Positions 17,991 to 27,589 are shown, counted from the first letter of the stretch. The stretch: DNA of 49,228 bases from Halioglobus sp. (GCA_020443345.1 JAGRIH010000036.1:1-49228); one strand, 5' to 3'. Program-made: numbers and translations. Notes: a model not told the origin generated them from the sequence alone.

Positions 17991-18484
17991 CTATTTGCAC
18001 AGAACCGGCTATTTTAAATATAGCACGCTGCATTCCCTGCACGTGCTACACGTCCCCTGGCCTATGTTTCTGCCCCGAAACATCAGGCTGTTAGCCCGCA
18101 TTCACATCGTGAATAGCGGGCTTTTTTATAATTAAAAACAAGTAGATATGTGGTTTTTTTAACCTTACTTCTCCTTGCGGTCTGCGCCGTCACCGAACTC
18201 ACGGCGCGGGGGCGTCCCTGGCGCCGATGGGTATGTCGCGTGCCATGCCTACCGATGGTTACAGTTACCGCTAACGAATTCTCCCTCGAAGCGAGGACGT
18301 GTAACGTCGATTTGACGCCGTGTACGCAATCGCAGCCCAATGGTGCCTCCCCAAAACGCACGGTGTGGGACGGCAGCAACTATTTTGACCAACGGCGGGG
18401 CGTATGTGGGCGCAAGCCGCTTGCCCATCGCGCTACAATTACCGTGAAACATCAACAACGTTTAATCGGGATTTGGGAGAGTTT
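17986..18484. other. Gene-poor region with possible small RNA
   Basis: No convincing protein gene lies in these 499 bases. A frame at 18150-18506 would begin with a hydrophobic stretch, but it overlaps the next gene and has no ribosome site. A strong terminator at 18093-18128 sits 157 bases after the previous gene's stop and beyond a first stem-loop, so it may end a short untranslated transcript that starts near 18000, where the sequence is AT-rich. Confidence 0.35.
18093..18128 (+). terminator. Strong intrinsic terminator
   Basis: AGCCCGC-ATTCAC pairs with GTGAAT-A-GCGGGCT around a three-base loop, with a single bulged A. It is followed by a run of T (CTTTTTTATA). It reads as a terminator on the + strand. 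Confidence 0.8.
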
Positions 18485-19096
18485 GTGGCCAACCTCGTTA
18501 CTTTAAGTCGTCTGCTGCTGCTGTGGCTGGTCGTGGCACTGGTGTATTTTGCGACACCGCCCGGGCAACTGCTGGCCGTGGTGCTGCTGATCCTGGTGTT
18601 TGTCACCGACGGCATCGACGGCTATATTGCGCGCCGCACGGGCACGGAGAGTCTGTTCGGCGCGCTGTTTGACATTGCCGCGGACCGCATCGTCGAACTC
18701 AGCTTGTGGATTGTGCTGGTCGACCTCGACCTGGTGCCGCTGTGGGTGCCCCTGCTGTTTATTACGCGCGGGGTGCTGGTGGACGCCATCCGCGACAATG
18801 GCGTGCAGGCACAGCACACCCAACCATTTCAACTGATGCAGACGCCTGTGGGGCGCTGGCTGGTGGCGGGGCGCTTTATGCGCGGCTTTTATGCGGTGAT
18901 CAAGGCAATCGCGTTTTGCTGGATGATCCTGATGCTGCCGCTGCCGGTGCTGTGGCCGGACCTCTGGAATGACTGGAGCGCTGTATTGATGTTCGTCGGG
19001 CTCACGTTCGTCTATCTGTCCACGCTGTTGTGCGTACTGCGCGGGGCGCCGGTCATCATTGAATTTCTCCTGTGGCAGGGCCGCGGCCGTGGCTGA
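18485..19096 (+). CDS. CDP-alcohol phosphatidyltransferase family protein
   Basis: The 203-residue integral membrane enzyme has the full family motif D-x2-DG-x2-AR-x8-G-x3-D-x3-D, with Asp42, Asp45, Gly46, Ala49, Arg50, Gly59, Asp63 and Asp67. These residues bind two metals and the CDP head group. The enzyme transfers a phosphatidyl group from CDP-diacylglycerol to an alcohol. Which alcohol (glycerol 3-phosphate, inositol phosphate or another) cannot be told. The start is a GTG with TTGGGAGAG upstream, leading straight into MANLVTLSRLL, the typical N-terminus of this family. It overlaps the following phosphatase gene by 8 bp, so the two are translationally coupled. Confidence 0.85.
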   Translation: MANLVTLSRLLLLWLVVALVYFATPPGQLLAVVLLILVFVTDGIDGYIARRTGTESLFGALFDIAADRIVELSLWIVLVDLDLVPLWVPLLFITRGVLVDAIRDNGVQAQHTQPFQLMQTPVGRWLVAGRFMRGFYAVIKAIAFCWMILMLPLPVLWPDLWNDWSAVLMFVGLTFVYLSTLLCVLRGAPVIIEFLLWQGRGRG

Positions 19097-19742
19097 GCAG
19101 GTCGCTATTTTCGATCTGGACGGCACCCTGATCCGCCTGCCGTCCAGCGAGCGGCGCTTTGTCGCCCAGTTGTGGGTCAGACGGCTGATCAACTGGCGCC
19201 GGGCCGCCCTGTTTGCCAGCTTTCCGCTCGCCTGGCTGCCGCGCTTTGGCCGCGATGTGGCCCGCAAGAACAAGGCCTACCTCAGCGGCCTGGATGTCGC
19301 GCTGGTGCAATCCCTGGGGCGGGCCTTTGCCGCTGAACTGCTCGCGGAAGTACCGCGCACCATGCGCGGCGAATTGGAGCAGCACCAGCGGGCCGGCCGA
19401 GCGACCCTGCTGTTGACCGGCTCACCCGATTTCATTGCCGAACCGCTGGGCGCACTGCTCGGCTTTAGCGAGGTAATTGCCACGCGGCCGGCGCAGCGCG
19501 GCGGCAGATACACCTGGATGCCGCCGCTTGTTCACCCGATGGGGAAAACCAAGTTGGCGTTGGCGCGCGATTTTTGCCAGCGCCGGGGCACCACACTGGC
19601 CGCTGCCAGCGCCTACGGCGATTCACGGCTGGACATACCCCTGCTGGCACAGTGCGCCCGTCCGGTGGCAGTTGATCCCGACAGCCATCTGCGCCACGCG
19701 GCCGCAGCCCGCGGCTGGCGCATACTCGAACTGCCCGCATAG
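19089..19742 (+). CDS. HAD-IB family phosphatase
   Basis: The 217-residue protein has the HAD nucleophile motif DLDGTL with Asp9 and Asp11. Motif II lies in LLLTGSPDF near residue 110, and motif III Lys and GDSRLD acid residues near 155 and 178. SerB- and PgpC-like phosphatases belong to this subfamily. The GTG at 19089 is chosen because it gives a normal N-terminus (MAEQVAIFDLDG) and couples to the upstream gene. The context suggests it removes a phosphate from the product of the preceding phosphatidyltransferase, for example phosphatidylglycerol phosphate. That is inference. Confidence 0.8.
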   Translation: MAEQVAIFDLDGTLIRLPSSERRFVAQLWVRRLINWRRAALFASFPLAWLPRFGRDVARKNKAYLSGLDVALVQSLGRAFAAELLAEVPRTMRGELEQHQRAGRATLLLTGSPDFIAEPLGALLGFSEVIATRPAQRGGRYTWMPPLVHPMGKTKLALARDFCQRRGTTLAAASAYGDSRLDIPLLAQCARPVAVDPDSHLRHAAAARGWRILELPA

Positions 19743-19790
19743 GCAGTTTCTGGGGACGTGCCGGGGCGGTGCGCATTATCGCACCACGCG

Positions 19791-20306
19791 TCACTTGTCG
19801 GCCATCATGGAGCCCGACGTGTCGGGGACGCGATAAATCAAGCGGTGTGAAACAAAGAAATTAAAGCCCAGACCGGCCGATGTGCCCGCCACCACCCCCA
19901 GGCTGGGATGATCGCGCACCAGGGCGACAGCGCTCACCAGCAGCGCAAACACCGCATAGTTCACCAGACCGCCCATCGACATGGCGGTCATATAGTAGGC
20001 GTATTCGCGCCGCACGCTCAGATCGTTGAGCGCCACAGCGCGATGAAAAGTAAAGCGCCGGTTAACCAGCCAGGTAGTGGTGGCGGCGCAGACAAACGAC
20101 ACCAGTCTGCCGATGTACAGCGAGACCCCCAGTTCGTGCAGGCCCAGCAGTACCAGCACATCGACCACGAAGCCGACGCTGCCGGCCACGCAGAACAATA
20201 ACAGCTTCACGCGAGTGGCCGGGCTCAACGCGGCCTGCTCCGGCGCGGCCGGGAAGCGACTACCCGGCCTTTTTCCACGCCGCTTTACTGTCCTGGGTAT
20301 CGGCAC
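19791..20306 (-). CDS. GtrA-like membrane protein
   Basis: The 171-residue protein has four predicted membrane helices between about residues 33 and 160. It carries the GtrA signatures VGSxGFxxD-like (GSVGFVVDVLVLLGL), NRRFTFH and FNFFVSHRLIY. GtrA-type proteins are thought to flip or pass undecaprenyl-linked sugars across the inner membrane. No glycosyltransferase accompanies it here. The longest form starts at GTG 20306 and overlaps the end of fecR by 47 bp. A GTG at 20210, just before the first helix, is an alternative start. Confidence 0.75.
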   Translation of the reverse strand: MPIPRTVKRRGKRPGSRFPAAPEQAALSPATRVKLLLFCVAGSVGFVVDVLVLLGLHELGVSLYIGRLVSFVCAATTTWLVNRRFTFHRAVALNDLSVRREYAYYMTAMSMGGLVNYAVFALLVSAVALVRDHPSLGVVAGTSAGLGFNFFVSHRLIYRVPDTSGSMMADK

Positions 20307-21387
20307 GGCTCAGGACGGTCCTGTCACCGTCGATCTGGTGGACCCTTATGTGATAGGACGTGCGCAGCGCTTCGAGCAGCGGCCCGGTATCGCCGACACG
20401 GAAGATCCCGCCAAACTTCAGTTCGGCGAGCGCCGGATCGGCAATTTCAACCCTCAGCGTGGAATAGCGATTGACCTGCGCGATGACCTCCGCCAGCGGC
20501 GTGTCGGAAAACTCCAGCAGGCCATCGCGCCACGCCAGTTCGCGCTCCAGCTCGCGGCGCGAGTGTGTCGTCACTATCGGTTCCAGCCGTGCTGCCGGCG
20601 TTACCGTCACGCTCTGTCCGGCGGCCAGTGCCAGCGGCTTGAACGGTGCGGCGGTGGGCGCCTTGCTATCGCGGTTTGTTTCGTTCTGATCGGACTTTTC
20701 GACCACTCTTTCTGACAGCTTGCCGATTTCCGCCAGCTCCACCCGCCCTTCGGTGACGGTCACCTGCGTTTTTTGGTCAATCATACTGACGGCAAAGGCC
20801 GTGCCGACAGCGCGCACCGTATTGTCGCCGGCATAGACGACAAACGGCCAGCGGCGGCTTTTTGCCACCTCGAAATACGCCTCGCCCTGCAGCAGCCGCA
20901 CCTTGCGCTCGTGGCGATGGTAAGCCACTTCCAGTTGGCTATCTGTGTTTAGGGTGACCAATGTGCCGTCGGGCAGTGCGATGTCCCGGTGCTCGCCGAC
21001 TGCCGTGGCGGCCATCATCGGCTCGCCGACCGGGCGGTACCAGGGCGAGAGCAGCAATACCATCGCGGCGACGGCCACCAGCAGTGTCGCGAAGGCCGCC
21101 AGGCGCCCCCCCGTAAAGCGAACCTTGCGCCCGGCTGGCGCTGTCGCCTGCCGCTGCTGCCGCGCCGCCTCGCGCAGCGGCTGCGCCATGTCGGCCATCA
21201 CATTGACATCCAGCGACAGTTGAGCCAGCCGGCGAATTTCTGCCGCGTGGCGCGGACTGCGCCCGACCCACTCGCCAAAGGCCTCGCGGTCCGCCGCGGT
21301 CAACTCCCCGCTCTCGAGCTGCGCAATCCATGAGCAGGCCTCGTTCGTGATGTCAGGTGCCTGCCGGGGCACAATATGACGTTCCAT
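20260..21387 (-). CDS. fecR: FecR-family anti-sigma/signal transducer
   Basis: The 375-residue protein has the cytoplasmic N-terminal FecR domain (about 10-60, with EACSWIAQLESGE and FGEWVGRSPRHAAEI). One membrane helix lies near 97-116. The periplasmic FecR domain includes DGTLVTLNTDSQL and LLQGEAYFEVAK, and a C-terminal STN-like segment begins at about 290 (FSDTPLAEVIAQVNRYS). FecR links a ligand-loaded TonB receptor to a FecI-type sigma factor. It starts 21 bp after the sigma gene's stop, with AGGATAGAG upstream, so the two form an operon. The Gln/Glu-rich middle portion is typical. Confidence 0.9.
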   Translation of the reverse strand: MERHIVPRQAPDITNEACSWIAQLESGELTAADREAFGEWVGRSPRHAAEIRRLAQLSLDVNVMADMAQPLREAARQQRQATAPAGRKVRFTGGRLAAFATLLVAVAAMVLLLSPWYRPVGEPMMAATAVGEHRDIALPDGTLVTLNTDSQLEVAYHRHERKVRLLQGEAYFEVAKSRRWPFVVYAGDNTVRAVGTAFAVSMIDQKTQVTVTEGRVELAEIGKLSERVVEKSDQNETNRDSKAPTAAPFKPLALAAGQSVTVTPAARLEPIVTTHSRRELERELAWRDGLLEFSDTPLAEVIAQVNRYSTLRVEIADPALAELKFGGIFRVGDTGPLLEALRTSYHIRVHQIDGDRTVLSRADTQDSKAAWKKAG

Positions 21388-21408
21388 TTTCTCTATCCTG
21401 GCGATCGC

Positions 21409-22005
21409 CTAGCGATCACTGTCGCCGCGTGCGGCGATCGTCGCTCCGCTATCATCACCGCGCGCGCGCATGGTATCCGATTCGGCCTGCTTTTGCATGA
21501 ACTCCAGGCACCGCTTCAACCCGGCGGCGACGTGCTTTTCCACGGTACTGACGGAGATGCCCAGCTCCCGGGCAATCTCCTTGTGGGCATAGCCATAGAC
21601 CTTTTTCAACACAAACACGCGCTGGCACTGCCCCGGCAGCGTCTTCGCCGCCTCCATAAAGAGCAGCATACGCTGTCGGCTGTCGATACGTTCCTCGACA
21701 GGGGGCTCATTATATAAGTAATTGTCGGGGTTGAAATCCGCTATAAAGTCGATCAGCGAACGAGACTGCTTGTCGAGCCGCTTGCGCACGATATTTCTCG
21801 CCACGCCGTACAAAAACGCCTGTGGCTCACTAATCTCCCGCTCGCGCTCCGCCTCCAGCGCCCGAGTGATCGTCTCCTGGCAGATATCGTCCACATCGTG
21901 GTGGTTGGACGTAAAGCGCCGCACAAAGCGCTTGAGCGGCGCCTCGTTGCGCCAGAAGATGGAAGCGATACCGGATACCCCGGCAGGTTTCCCGCCACTC
22001 GTCAT
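21409..22005 (-). CDS. fecI: FecI-type ECF sigma factor
   Basis: The 198-residue protein has sigma region 2 (about 20-85, with DVDDICQETITRAL and FLYGVARNIVRKR) and region 4 (about 115-175, with VFVLKKVYGYAHKEIARELGISVSTVEKHVAAGLKRC). The extracytoplasmic-function factors of this group are held by FecR and direct RNA polymerase to the cognate TonB receptor gene. It is divergent from that receptor across 230 bp. A candidate ECF promoter for the receptor was looked for but not clearly seen. Confidence 0.9.
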   Translation of the reverse strand: MTSGGKPAGVSGIASIFWRNEAPLKRFVRRFTSNHHDVDDICQETITRALEAEREREISEPQAFLYGVARNIVRKRLDKQSRSLIDFIADFNPDNYLYNEPPVEERIDSRQRMLLFMEAAKTLPGQCQRVFVLKKVYGYAHKEIARELGISVSTVEKHVAAGLKRCLEFMQKQAESDTMRARGDDSGATIAARGDSDR

Positions 22006-22235
22006 CCACCCGTTCCTCTTGTCGTTTTATCCACGCTGGCGATCCACTTTACTACAGGGCGCGCCTTGATCAAAATCACACAGCGCCCCGGATTTCTTTT
22101 TTCGCTTGTGCATGCAGTTGTCTATGCCATGGCGACAACAAGATAACACACTGACTCCAAAGGGAATTCCTGGTCGATGCCGATAAAAAAGGCGGTTGCG
22201 GGAGAATCAAATATTCAAAGCTATAGAGGATTTTT

Positions 22236-24971
22236 GTGAGCAGCGGTACTGATAGACAAAGCCTGCGGCGATTAATCCACGGCTTCGCTGATTCCGCGCC
22301 AGGGCGTCGGAGCAGGACGCTGGCAAAGATCGCCATGGCAGTGCTCCTCGCACTGATAACGATATGGGGTGCGAGCGCACGGATTGCACAAGCAGAGGAG
22401 ACCGAGGAGCCAGTATTTGACCTGAACATCCCCGCCATGCAGGCAGAGCTGGCAATAAAAGCGCTGGCACGTCAGACGGGCTATTCCGTGCTGTACGAAT
22501 CCGCAACCGTGGCGAACATCAGAACAAAAGCTGTCGATGGCCAGTACACGGTGCCAGTGGCACTGCGAGCATTGCTTCGAGATACACAGCTCGATGGCCA
22601 ACTCTCTCAGCGGGGAGTCATCACGATATCGTATAAACCGGAAAATGGGACAAAACAGATGGTTGCTGCTAATGAGAAGAGTGATAAATCCTTCTGGGGC
22701 GGTTTGGCTGCCGCCATAGCGTCGGCGTTGACGTTGAACACGGCCGGAGCGGATAACGGAATAGGGGTTCCGCAAGGTGGAACATTGGAAGAGGTGATAG
22801 TAACTGCGCAAAAGCGTGAACAATCGCTGCAGGATACGCCTATCGCTATTACAGCGATGGACGTCGGAGAACTGGAACAGCGCGGCATTAAGGATATCAC
22901 CGATATCGGTACCAGCGCTCCCAATGTGATGATCAACCCGAGTCCCTCCAACACGACGCGCTCGACTATTGCCATTCGTGGTTCAGCGACTACGAACCCT
23001 GCCATCACGTGGGAGCCGACGGTGGGTTTGTATCTTGACGGCATTTATATGGGAAAGTCTGCCGGCAGCATTTTCAAAGTGGCTGAGCTGGAACGGGTCG
23101 AGGTGCTACGCGGTCCTCAGGGTACGCTGTACGGTAAGAACACGATAGCCGGGGCGGTCAACCTCATCACCCGTAAGCCCACGGGCGAATTTGGTGGTTT
23201 AGTGCGCGCCAACTATGGTAACTATGACTACTATGAGCTTTATGCATCGATGGACCTGCCGCAGCTCGAATTGGGCGGGCTGGGTTCACTAAAACCCAAG
23301 GTCACACTATCGAAAGATAAACGCGATGGTTTTTATGATGTGGTTGCGGCAACCAAAGGACCGATCACTAATCCCTTTACCGGTGCCCTGGTCGAACCCA
23401 ATCCACCTAGCCGCGAAGATGCGTTCAATGCTATGGATAATGAGGCCGGGCGCCTCGATCTGTTGTGGGACTTAAACGATTCACTGTCCCTGCGCTATAC
23501 GTTTGACAGGGTAGAGGTGGAAAACACACCAACGAAACCTCAGTTGACCTATCTTGATCTCAGCAGTCTGGGTTTAGGCGTGCCGTTTCCAGGTGACCTG
23601 CAAAAGTATGTGCTCAGTTCAAACGACAACGCTCGTAAAGTCAGTACTGACGCAGAAATTTATGATTTTTTTCGGTCCACAGGGCATTCATTATTTGTAA
23701 CCTATGACCTTCCTGATATGGGTGCGCTGGGTGAGATGACACTCAAGTATATCGGTAACACTCGGGATCTGGACTTTGGGCAGGGGCTGGACCTTGACGG
23801 TACGGCGTTCTCCTTCTTTCACGTTGTCAACGACGGTGAATATGAACAGGAGTCACACGAACTGCAGCTCACCGGATCTACTGAGCGCACGGATTATGTA
23901 CTGGGGCTGTATTATTTCGAAGAAGAGGCTGATGTCCTCAAGCCGCGCTGGCCACTTAACTTTTTCCTCGGTCCATTTATGCAGGTGAATCGCGATGGTT
24001 TTTCAGGGGAACAAGAGGCTGTTTACGGCCAGTTCGAGTGGCGCCCCGCAGCAGCAGCCTTTGAGGACCGCTTGACACTGACCTTCGGTCTGCGTTGGAC
24101 AAAGGAGGAAAAGGATGCCTGGGTGCAACAGTTATCGGCAAAGGACAACGACAGTTGGACCAGTTGGACGCCTACCGTGATTGCTGGTTATGATTTGACC
24201 GACGACGTGCGAGTTTATGCCAAGTACGCTGAGGGTTTCAAGGCGGGTGGATTTAACGGCCAGGCGACGACGGTTGACAGTTTTCGGGGAGGTTATGGGC
24301 CTGAAGAGGTGAAGTCATACGAGATGGGCGTCAAGACGCGCTTACTCGACAATACCCTGCAGCTCAATGCTGCTGTCTTTTACGACGATCAGACCGATCT
24401 GCAGTTATCGGTATTCACGAGCGGCAGGGATGCTGCGAGTTCAGTGCGCAATGCAGGTAAAGCCACGAAGAAGGGAGCTGAACTGGAAGTGATCTACAGC
24501 CCGATTATCGATCTGCAACTCACTGCAAACCTGGGTTATCTCGACGTGGAATACGGCGAGTTTGAGGAGTTTGATCCAGTGCTGGGGCAGGTAGTGGACA
24601 AGAGCGATGAGCGAGATATCCAGTATTCTCCAGAGTACACCGTCAATGCGGGTGTCGAATATGTACTTGCGCGCGGTGGCTGGGGGGAGGTCATCGCGCG
24701 ACTGGATTACAGCTATGTCGATGATTACGTGCCCTACACGAATCCGGATCAGAACGTACCATTGCAAATCGACAGTCGCGGACTGCTCAATGGCCGACTG
24801 ACGCTGGCTAATGTGTCCGTGGGCAGCGACAGTGTCTTGCGAGTTGCGCTTTGGGGAAAAAACATGACAGACGAAGACTACCGTATCAGCGGCATTCCGT
24901 TTGGACCGATCGCAACTAGCACCTTTGGCGACCCCCGAACCTACGGTATTGAGGTGGCTCTGGATTTTTGA
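22236..24971 (+). CDS. TonB-dependent receptor with N-terminal STN signalling domain
   Basis: The 911-residue protein starts at a GTG preceded by TAGAGGA. It has a basic N-terminus and signal peptide (hydrophobic about 32-48, ending ARIAQA). A secretin/TonB N-terminal (STN) domain follows at about 55-130, then a TonB box-like EEVIVTA near 186, the plug domain (RGPQGTLYGKNTIAGAVNLITRKP) and a 22-strand-type barrel ending in Phe. STN receptors transport a ligand and signal through FecR. The substrate is unknown; two sulfatases follow downstream. A second signal-like stretch WGGLAAAIASALTLNTAGA lies between STN and plug, as if STN had been joined to a whole receptor precursor. Base composition is visibly more AT-rich than the neighbours. 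Confidence 0.9.
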   Translation: MSSGTDRQSLRRLIHGFADSAPGRRSRTLAKIAMAVLLALITIWGASARIAQAEETEEPVFDLNIPAMQAELAIKALARQTGYSVLYESATVANIRTKAVDGQYTVPVALRALLRDTQLDGQLSQRGVITISYKPENGTKQMVAANEKSDKSFWGGLAAAIASALTLNTAGADNGIGVPQGGTLEEVIVTAQKREQSLQDTPIAITAMDVGELEQRGIKDITDIGTSAPNVMINPSPSNTTRSTIAIRGSATTNPAITWEPTVGLYLDGIYMGKSAGSIFKVAELERVEVLRGPQGTLYGKNTIAGAVNLITRKPTGEFGGLVRANYGNYDYYELYASMDLPQLELGGLGSLKPKVTLSKDKRDGFYDVVAATKGPITNPFTGALVEPNPPSREDAFNAMDNEAGRLDLLWDLNDSLSLRYTFDRVEVENTPTKPQLTYLDLSSLGLGVPFPGDLQKYVLSSNDNARKVSTDAEIYDFFRSTGHSLFVTYDLPDMGALGEMTLKYIGNTRDLDFGQGLDLDGTAFSFFHVVNDGEYEQESHELQLTGSTERTDYVLGLYYFEEEADVLKPRWPLNFFLGPFMQVNRDGFSGEQEAVYGQFEWRPAAAAFEDRLTLTFGLRWTKEEKDAWVQQLSAKDNDSWTSWTPTVIAGYDLTDDVRVYAKYAEGFKAGGFNGQATTVDSFRGGYGPEEVKSYEMGVKTRLLDNTLQLNAAVFYDDQTDLQLSVFTSGRDAASSVRNAGKATKKGAELEVIYSPIIDLQLTANLGYLDVEYGEFEEFDPVLGQVVDKSDERDIQYSPEYTVNAGVEYVLARGGWGEVIARLDYSYVDDYVPYTNPDQNVPLQIDSRGLLNGRLTLANVSVGSDSVLRVALWGKNMTDEDYRISGIPFGPIATSTFGDPRTYGIEVALDF

Positions 24972-25180
24972 TTTTAGACGGAGCAAGGAGGAAGTCCACT
25001 TTTCGCCGCGACAGTCAATGCTCCCCTCCCGATAGCGGAACAATAGCCGCGAGATAATAGCTTTCGCGACGCTCACAAGATTTAATCAGATTCGTCAAAA
25101 CTGTCGGGCAGGCCGCCAACGCCTCAACTATACTGATCGCAGCACCAACCAGTGTCCGAACAATCCAGGAGACAATCCCC

Positions 25181-27526
25181 ATGAAGTTCTACTCGCCCGT
25201 TCTTTTGATCCGGCGCGCGCGGCGTTTTGGCGCCGCCGTGGCGCTGTTGGTCCTCGCAACGGCGCCGGTGATGGCGCAGACTGTGCTGCCGCCGCCAGCC
25301 GACGCCTTTACCGGCAAGATCGGAAACACCTACGCCGATTCCACGGCGGCTTTCCCCGCACCGGTCACCGCACCGGACGGGGCGCCCAACGTATTGTTGG
25401 TAATGACCGATGACGTGGGCTTTGGCGCCGCGAGCACCTTTGGCGGGCCGATTCCGACACCGAATCTCGATCGTCTGGCAGCCCAGGGGCTCAGCTATAA
25501 CCGCTTTCACACCACCGCGATGTGCTCGCCGACACGCGCGGCGCTGCTGACCGGGCGCAATCACCATGCGGTGGCTAACGGTATCGTGGCGAACCTGTCG
25601 ACCGGCTTTCCGGGTTACAACAACCTGCTGCCCCGCAGCGCGGCGACCGTCGCCGAAATACTGCGCCAAAACGGCTATAACACCGCGATGTTCGGCAAGC
25701 ACCACAATGCTCCCGAAAACCAGGTGTCTGCGGCCGGTCCTTTCGATCTGTGGCCCACGGGGCTGGGCTTTGAGTATTTCTTTGGCTTCATGGGGGCCGA
25801 GACCAACCAGTTCACGCCGGCGCTCTACCGGGGTATCACGCCGCTGCCGACCTTGCGCGAAGGCGTGCTCGACACGGCCCTGGCCGACGATGCGATCGGC
25901 TGGCTGCATCAGCAACAAGCGGCGGCACCGGAAAAACCGTTCTTCATTTACTTTGCAACCGGTACCGCGCACGCGCCACTGCAGGCGCCGGTTGACTGGA
26001 TTGCGAAATTCAAGGGGCGTTTCGACAAGGGCTACGATGCGGTGCGCGCCGCCACCGTTGCGCGCCAGAAGGAACGCGGGATAATCCCCGCCGACGCCGT
26101 CAACACGCCGCGGCCGGAGCAGATCGCCGCCTGGCAGGACCTGACCCCGGCACAACAGCGCATCAATGCGCGCCTGATGGAGGTGTACGCGGGGATGCTC
26201 GCCTACCAGGACGATCAGTTTGGCCGGCTGCTCGACGAGATCGAGCGCATGGGGCTGCGCGACAACACCCTGGTGATCTTTATCGAAGGCGACAATGGTG
26301 CGGCCGCCGAGGCCGGGATGCACGGCAGCATGAACCCCATGTCACGCTACGCCAACGGCACCCGGGAAAGTGAGCAGGACCTGCTCGACAACCTGGACAA
26401 GATTGGCGGGCCGGACGCCGTGCCGAACTTCGGCTACGGCTGGACCTGGGCCACCAACGCACCGTTCCGCCTGGCCAAGCAGTACGCCTCACACCTGGGC
26501 GGTACGCGCAACGGCATGGTCATCTCCTGGCCGCGACGCATCAAGACCCATGGCGTCCGATCGCAGTTCAGCCATGTCATCGATATCGCCCCGACCATTC
26601 TGGAAGCGGCCGACATCGAAGCGCCCGAGACAGTCAACGGCGTCGAGCAGCAGCCGGTGGACGGCATCAGCCTGGTTTACAGTTTCGACGCCCCCGCAGC
26701 CGGGGAGCGGCACAACACCCAGTATTTCGAGATGATGGGCAACCGCGCAATCTATCACGAGGGCTGGCTGGCCAGTACCACGCCACCCTCTGTACCGTGG
26801 GACGAGACGAGAGCCACTGTGCTGCCGGATGACTACCAGTGGGAGCTCTATGATCTGCGCAGCGATTTTTCCCAGGCCGACGATCTGGCGCAGGCGCATC
26901 GGGAAAAACTAGAGCAATTGCAGGAGTTATTTATCAGCGAGGCGCGGCGCAATCAGGTGCTGCCGCTGGATAACCGCCTGACCATGGAGCGGTTTATGGC
27001 CGCGGCCAGTCAGCGGCGCAGGGCGGATAGTTACACTTACTGGGGGGCTGGCATCAGCGTGCCGGTGGCCAGTGCCGCACCGATCCTGAACCATTCCTTT
27101 ACCATCGCTGCCGAGCTCGAGAGCACTGAAAACACGGCGGGCGTAGTGATGGCGCTGGGCAGCAAATTTGGCGGCTGGAGCTTTTTCGTGAACGACGGTG
27201 TCCCCGTCGCGTTGATGGCGGCTTCCCAACTGGATGGCGACCAGTCGCGCGTGGCAGCCGACAGCAAACTGCCTGTCGGCAAGTCCGTGCTCACCTACCG
27301 ATTCATTTCTGATGGGGGCATCAACGCCGGCGGTGAAATGCGCATCAGCGTCGACGGCCAGGAGATTGGCCGAGGTCGCATCGCCCGCACCATTTCCAAA
27401 TTTCCCGAGTTGACCGACACGCTCGATATCGGCTTCGATGCCGACACGCCGGTAAGCAGCGACTATCGCGATGAGGGTAAATTCAGTGGTGTCATACAGC
27501 GTGTCGATGTCAAAATTGATCGATAA
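25181..27526 (+). CDS. Secreted arylsulfatase (formylglycine type), copy 1
   Basis: The 781-residue protein has a signal peptide with likely cleavage after residue 32 (VMA-QT). The sulfatase domain has the metal-binding Asp77-Asp78 and the signature CSPTR (115-119), whose cysteine becomes formylglycine. The other active-site blocks ATGTAHAPLQAP and GDNGAAAEAG are present. About 200 residues beyond the catalytic part form a beta-rich C-terminal domain. It matches the long, AtsA-like arylsulfatases of about 780 residues. It hydrolyses sulfate esters, probably in the periplasm. The ATG has CAGGAGA upstream. It is followed 63 bp later by a paralog. No formylglycine-generating enzyme lies in the window. 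Confidence 0.9.
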   Translation: MKFYSPVLLIRRARRFGAAVALLVLATAPVMAQTVLPPPADAFTGKIGNTYADSTAAFPAPVTAPDGAPNVLLVMTDDVGFGAASTFGGPIPTPNLDRLAAQGLSYNRFHTTAMCSPTRAALLTGRNHHAVANGIVANLSTGFPGYNNLLPRSAATVAEILRQNGYNTAMFGKHHNAPENQVSAAGPFDLWPTGLGFEYFFGFMGAETNQFTPALYRGITPLPTLREGVLDTALADDAIGWLHQQQAAAPEKPFFIYFATGTAHAPLQAPVDWIAKFKGRFDKGYDAVRAATVARQKERGIIPADAVNTPRPEQIAAWQDLTPAQQRINARLMEVYAGMLAYQDDQFGRLLDEIERMGLRDNTLVIFIEGDNGAAAEAGMHGSMNPMSRYANGTRESEQDLLDNLDKIGGPDAVPNFGYGWTWATNAPFRLAKQYASHLGGTRNGMVISWPRRIKTHGVRSQFSHVIDIAPTILEAADIEAPETVNGVEQQPVDGISLVYSFDAPAAGERHNTQYFEMMGNRAIYHEGWLASTTPPSVPWDETRATVLPDDYQWELYDLRSDFSQADDLAQAHREKLEQLQELFISEARRNQVLPLDNRLTMERFMAAASQRRRADSYTYWGAGISVPVASAAPILNHSFTIAAELESTENTAGVVMALGSKFGGWSFFVNDGVPVALMAASQLDGDQSRVAADSKLPVGKSVLTYRFISDGGINAGGEMRISVDGQEIGRGRIARTISKFPELTDTLDIGFDADTPVSSDYRDEGKFSGVIQRVDVKIDR

Positions 27527-27589
27527 CTGCTGTCGGGGCAGGCGGTTGGTCGCGCTGCGGCGAAAGTGGCAAAATGCAGGAGCATTAAC

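Noticed and set aside
18434-18439. TACAAT as a -10 box before the phosphatidyltransferase
   Set aside because: No -35 hexamer lies at 16-18 bp upstream.
18150-18506. Frame with a hydrophobic start before the phosphatidyltransferase gene
   Set aside because: It has no ribosome site, overlaps the true GTG start and loses sense after the hydrophobic stretch.
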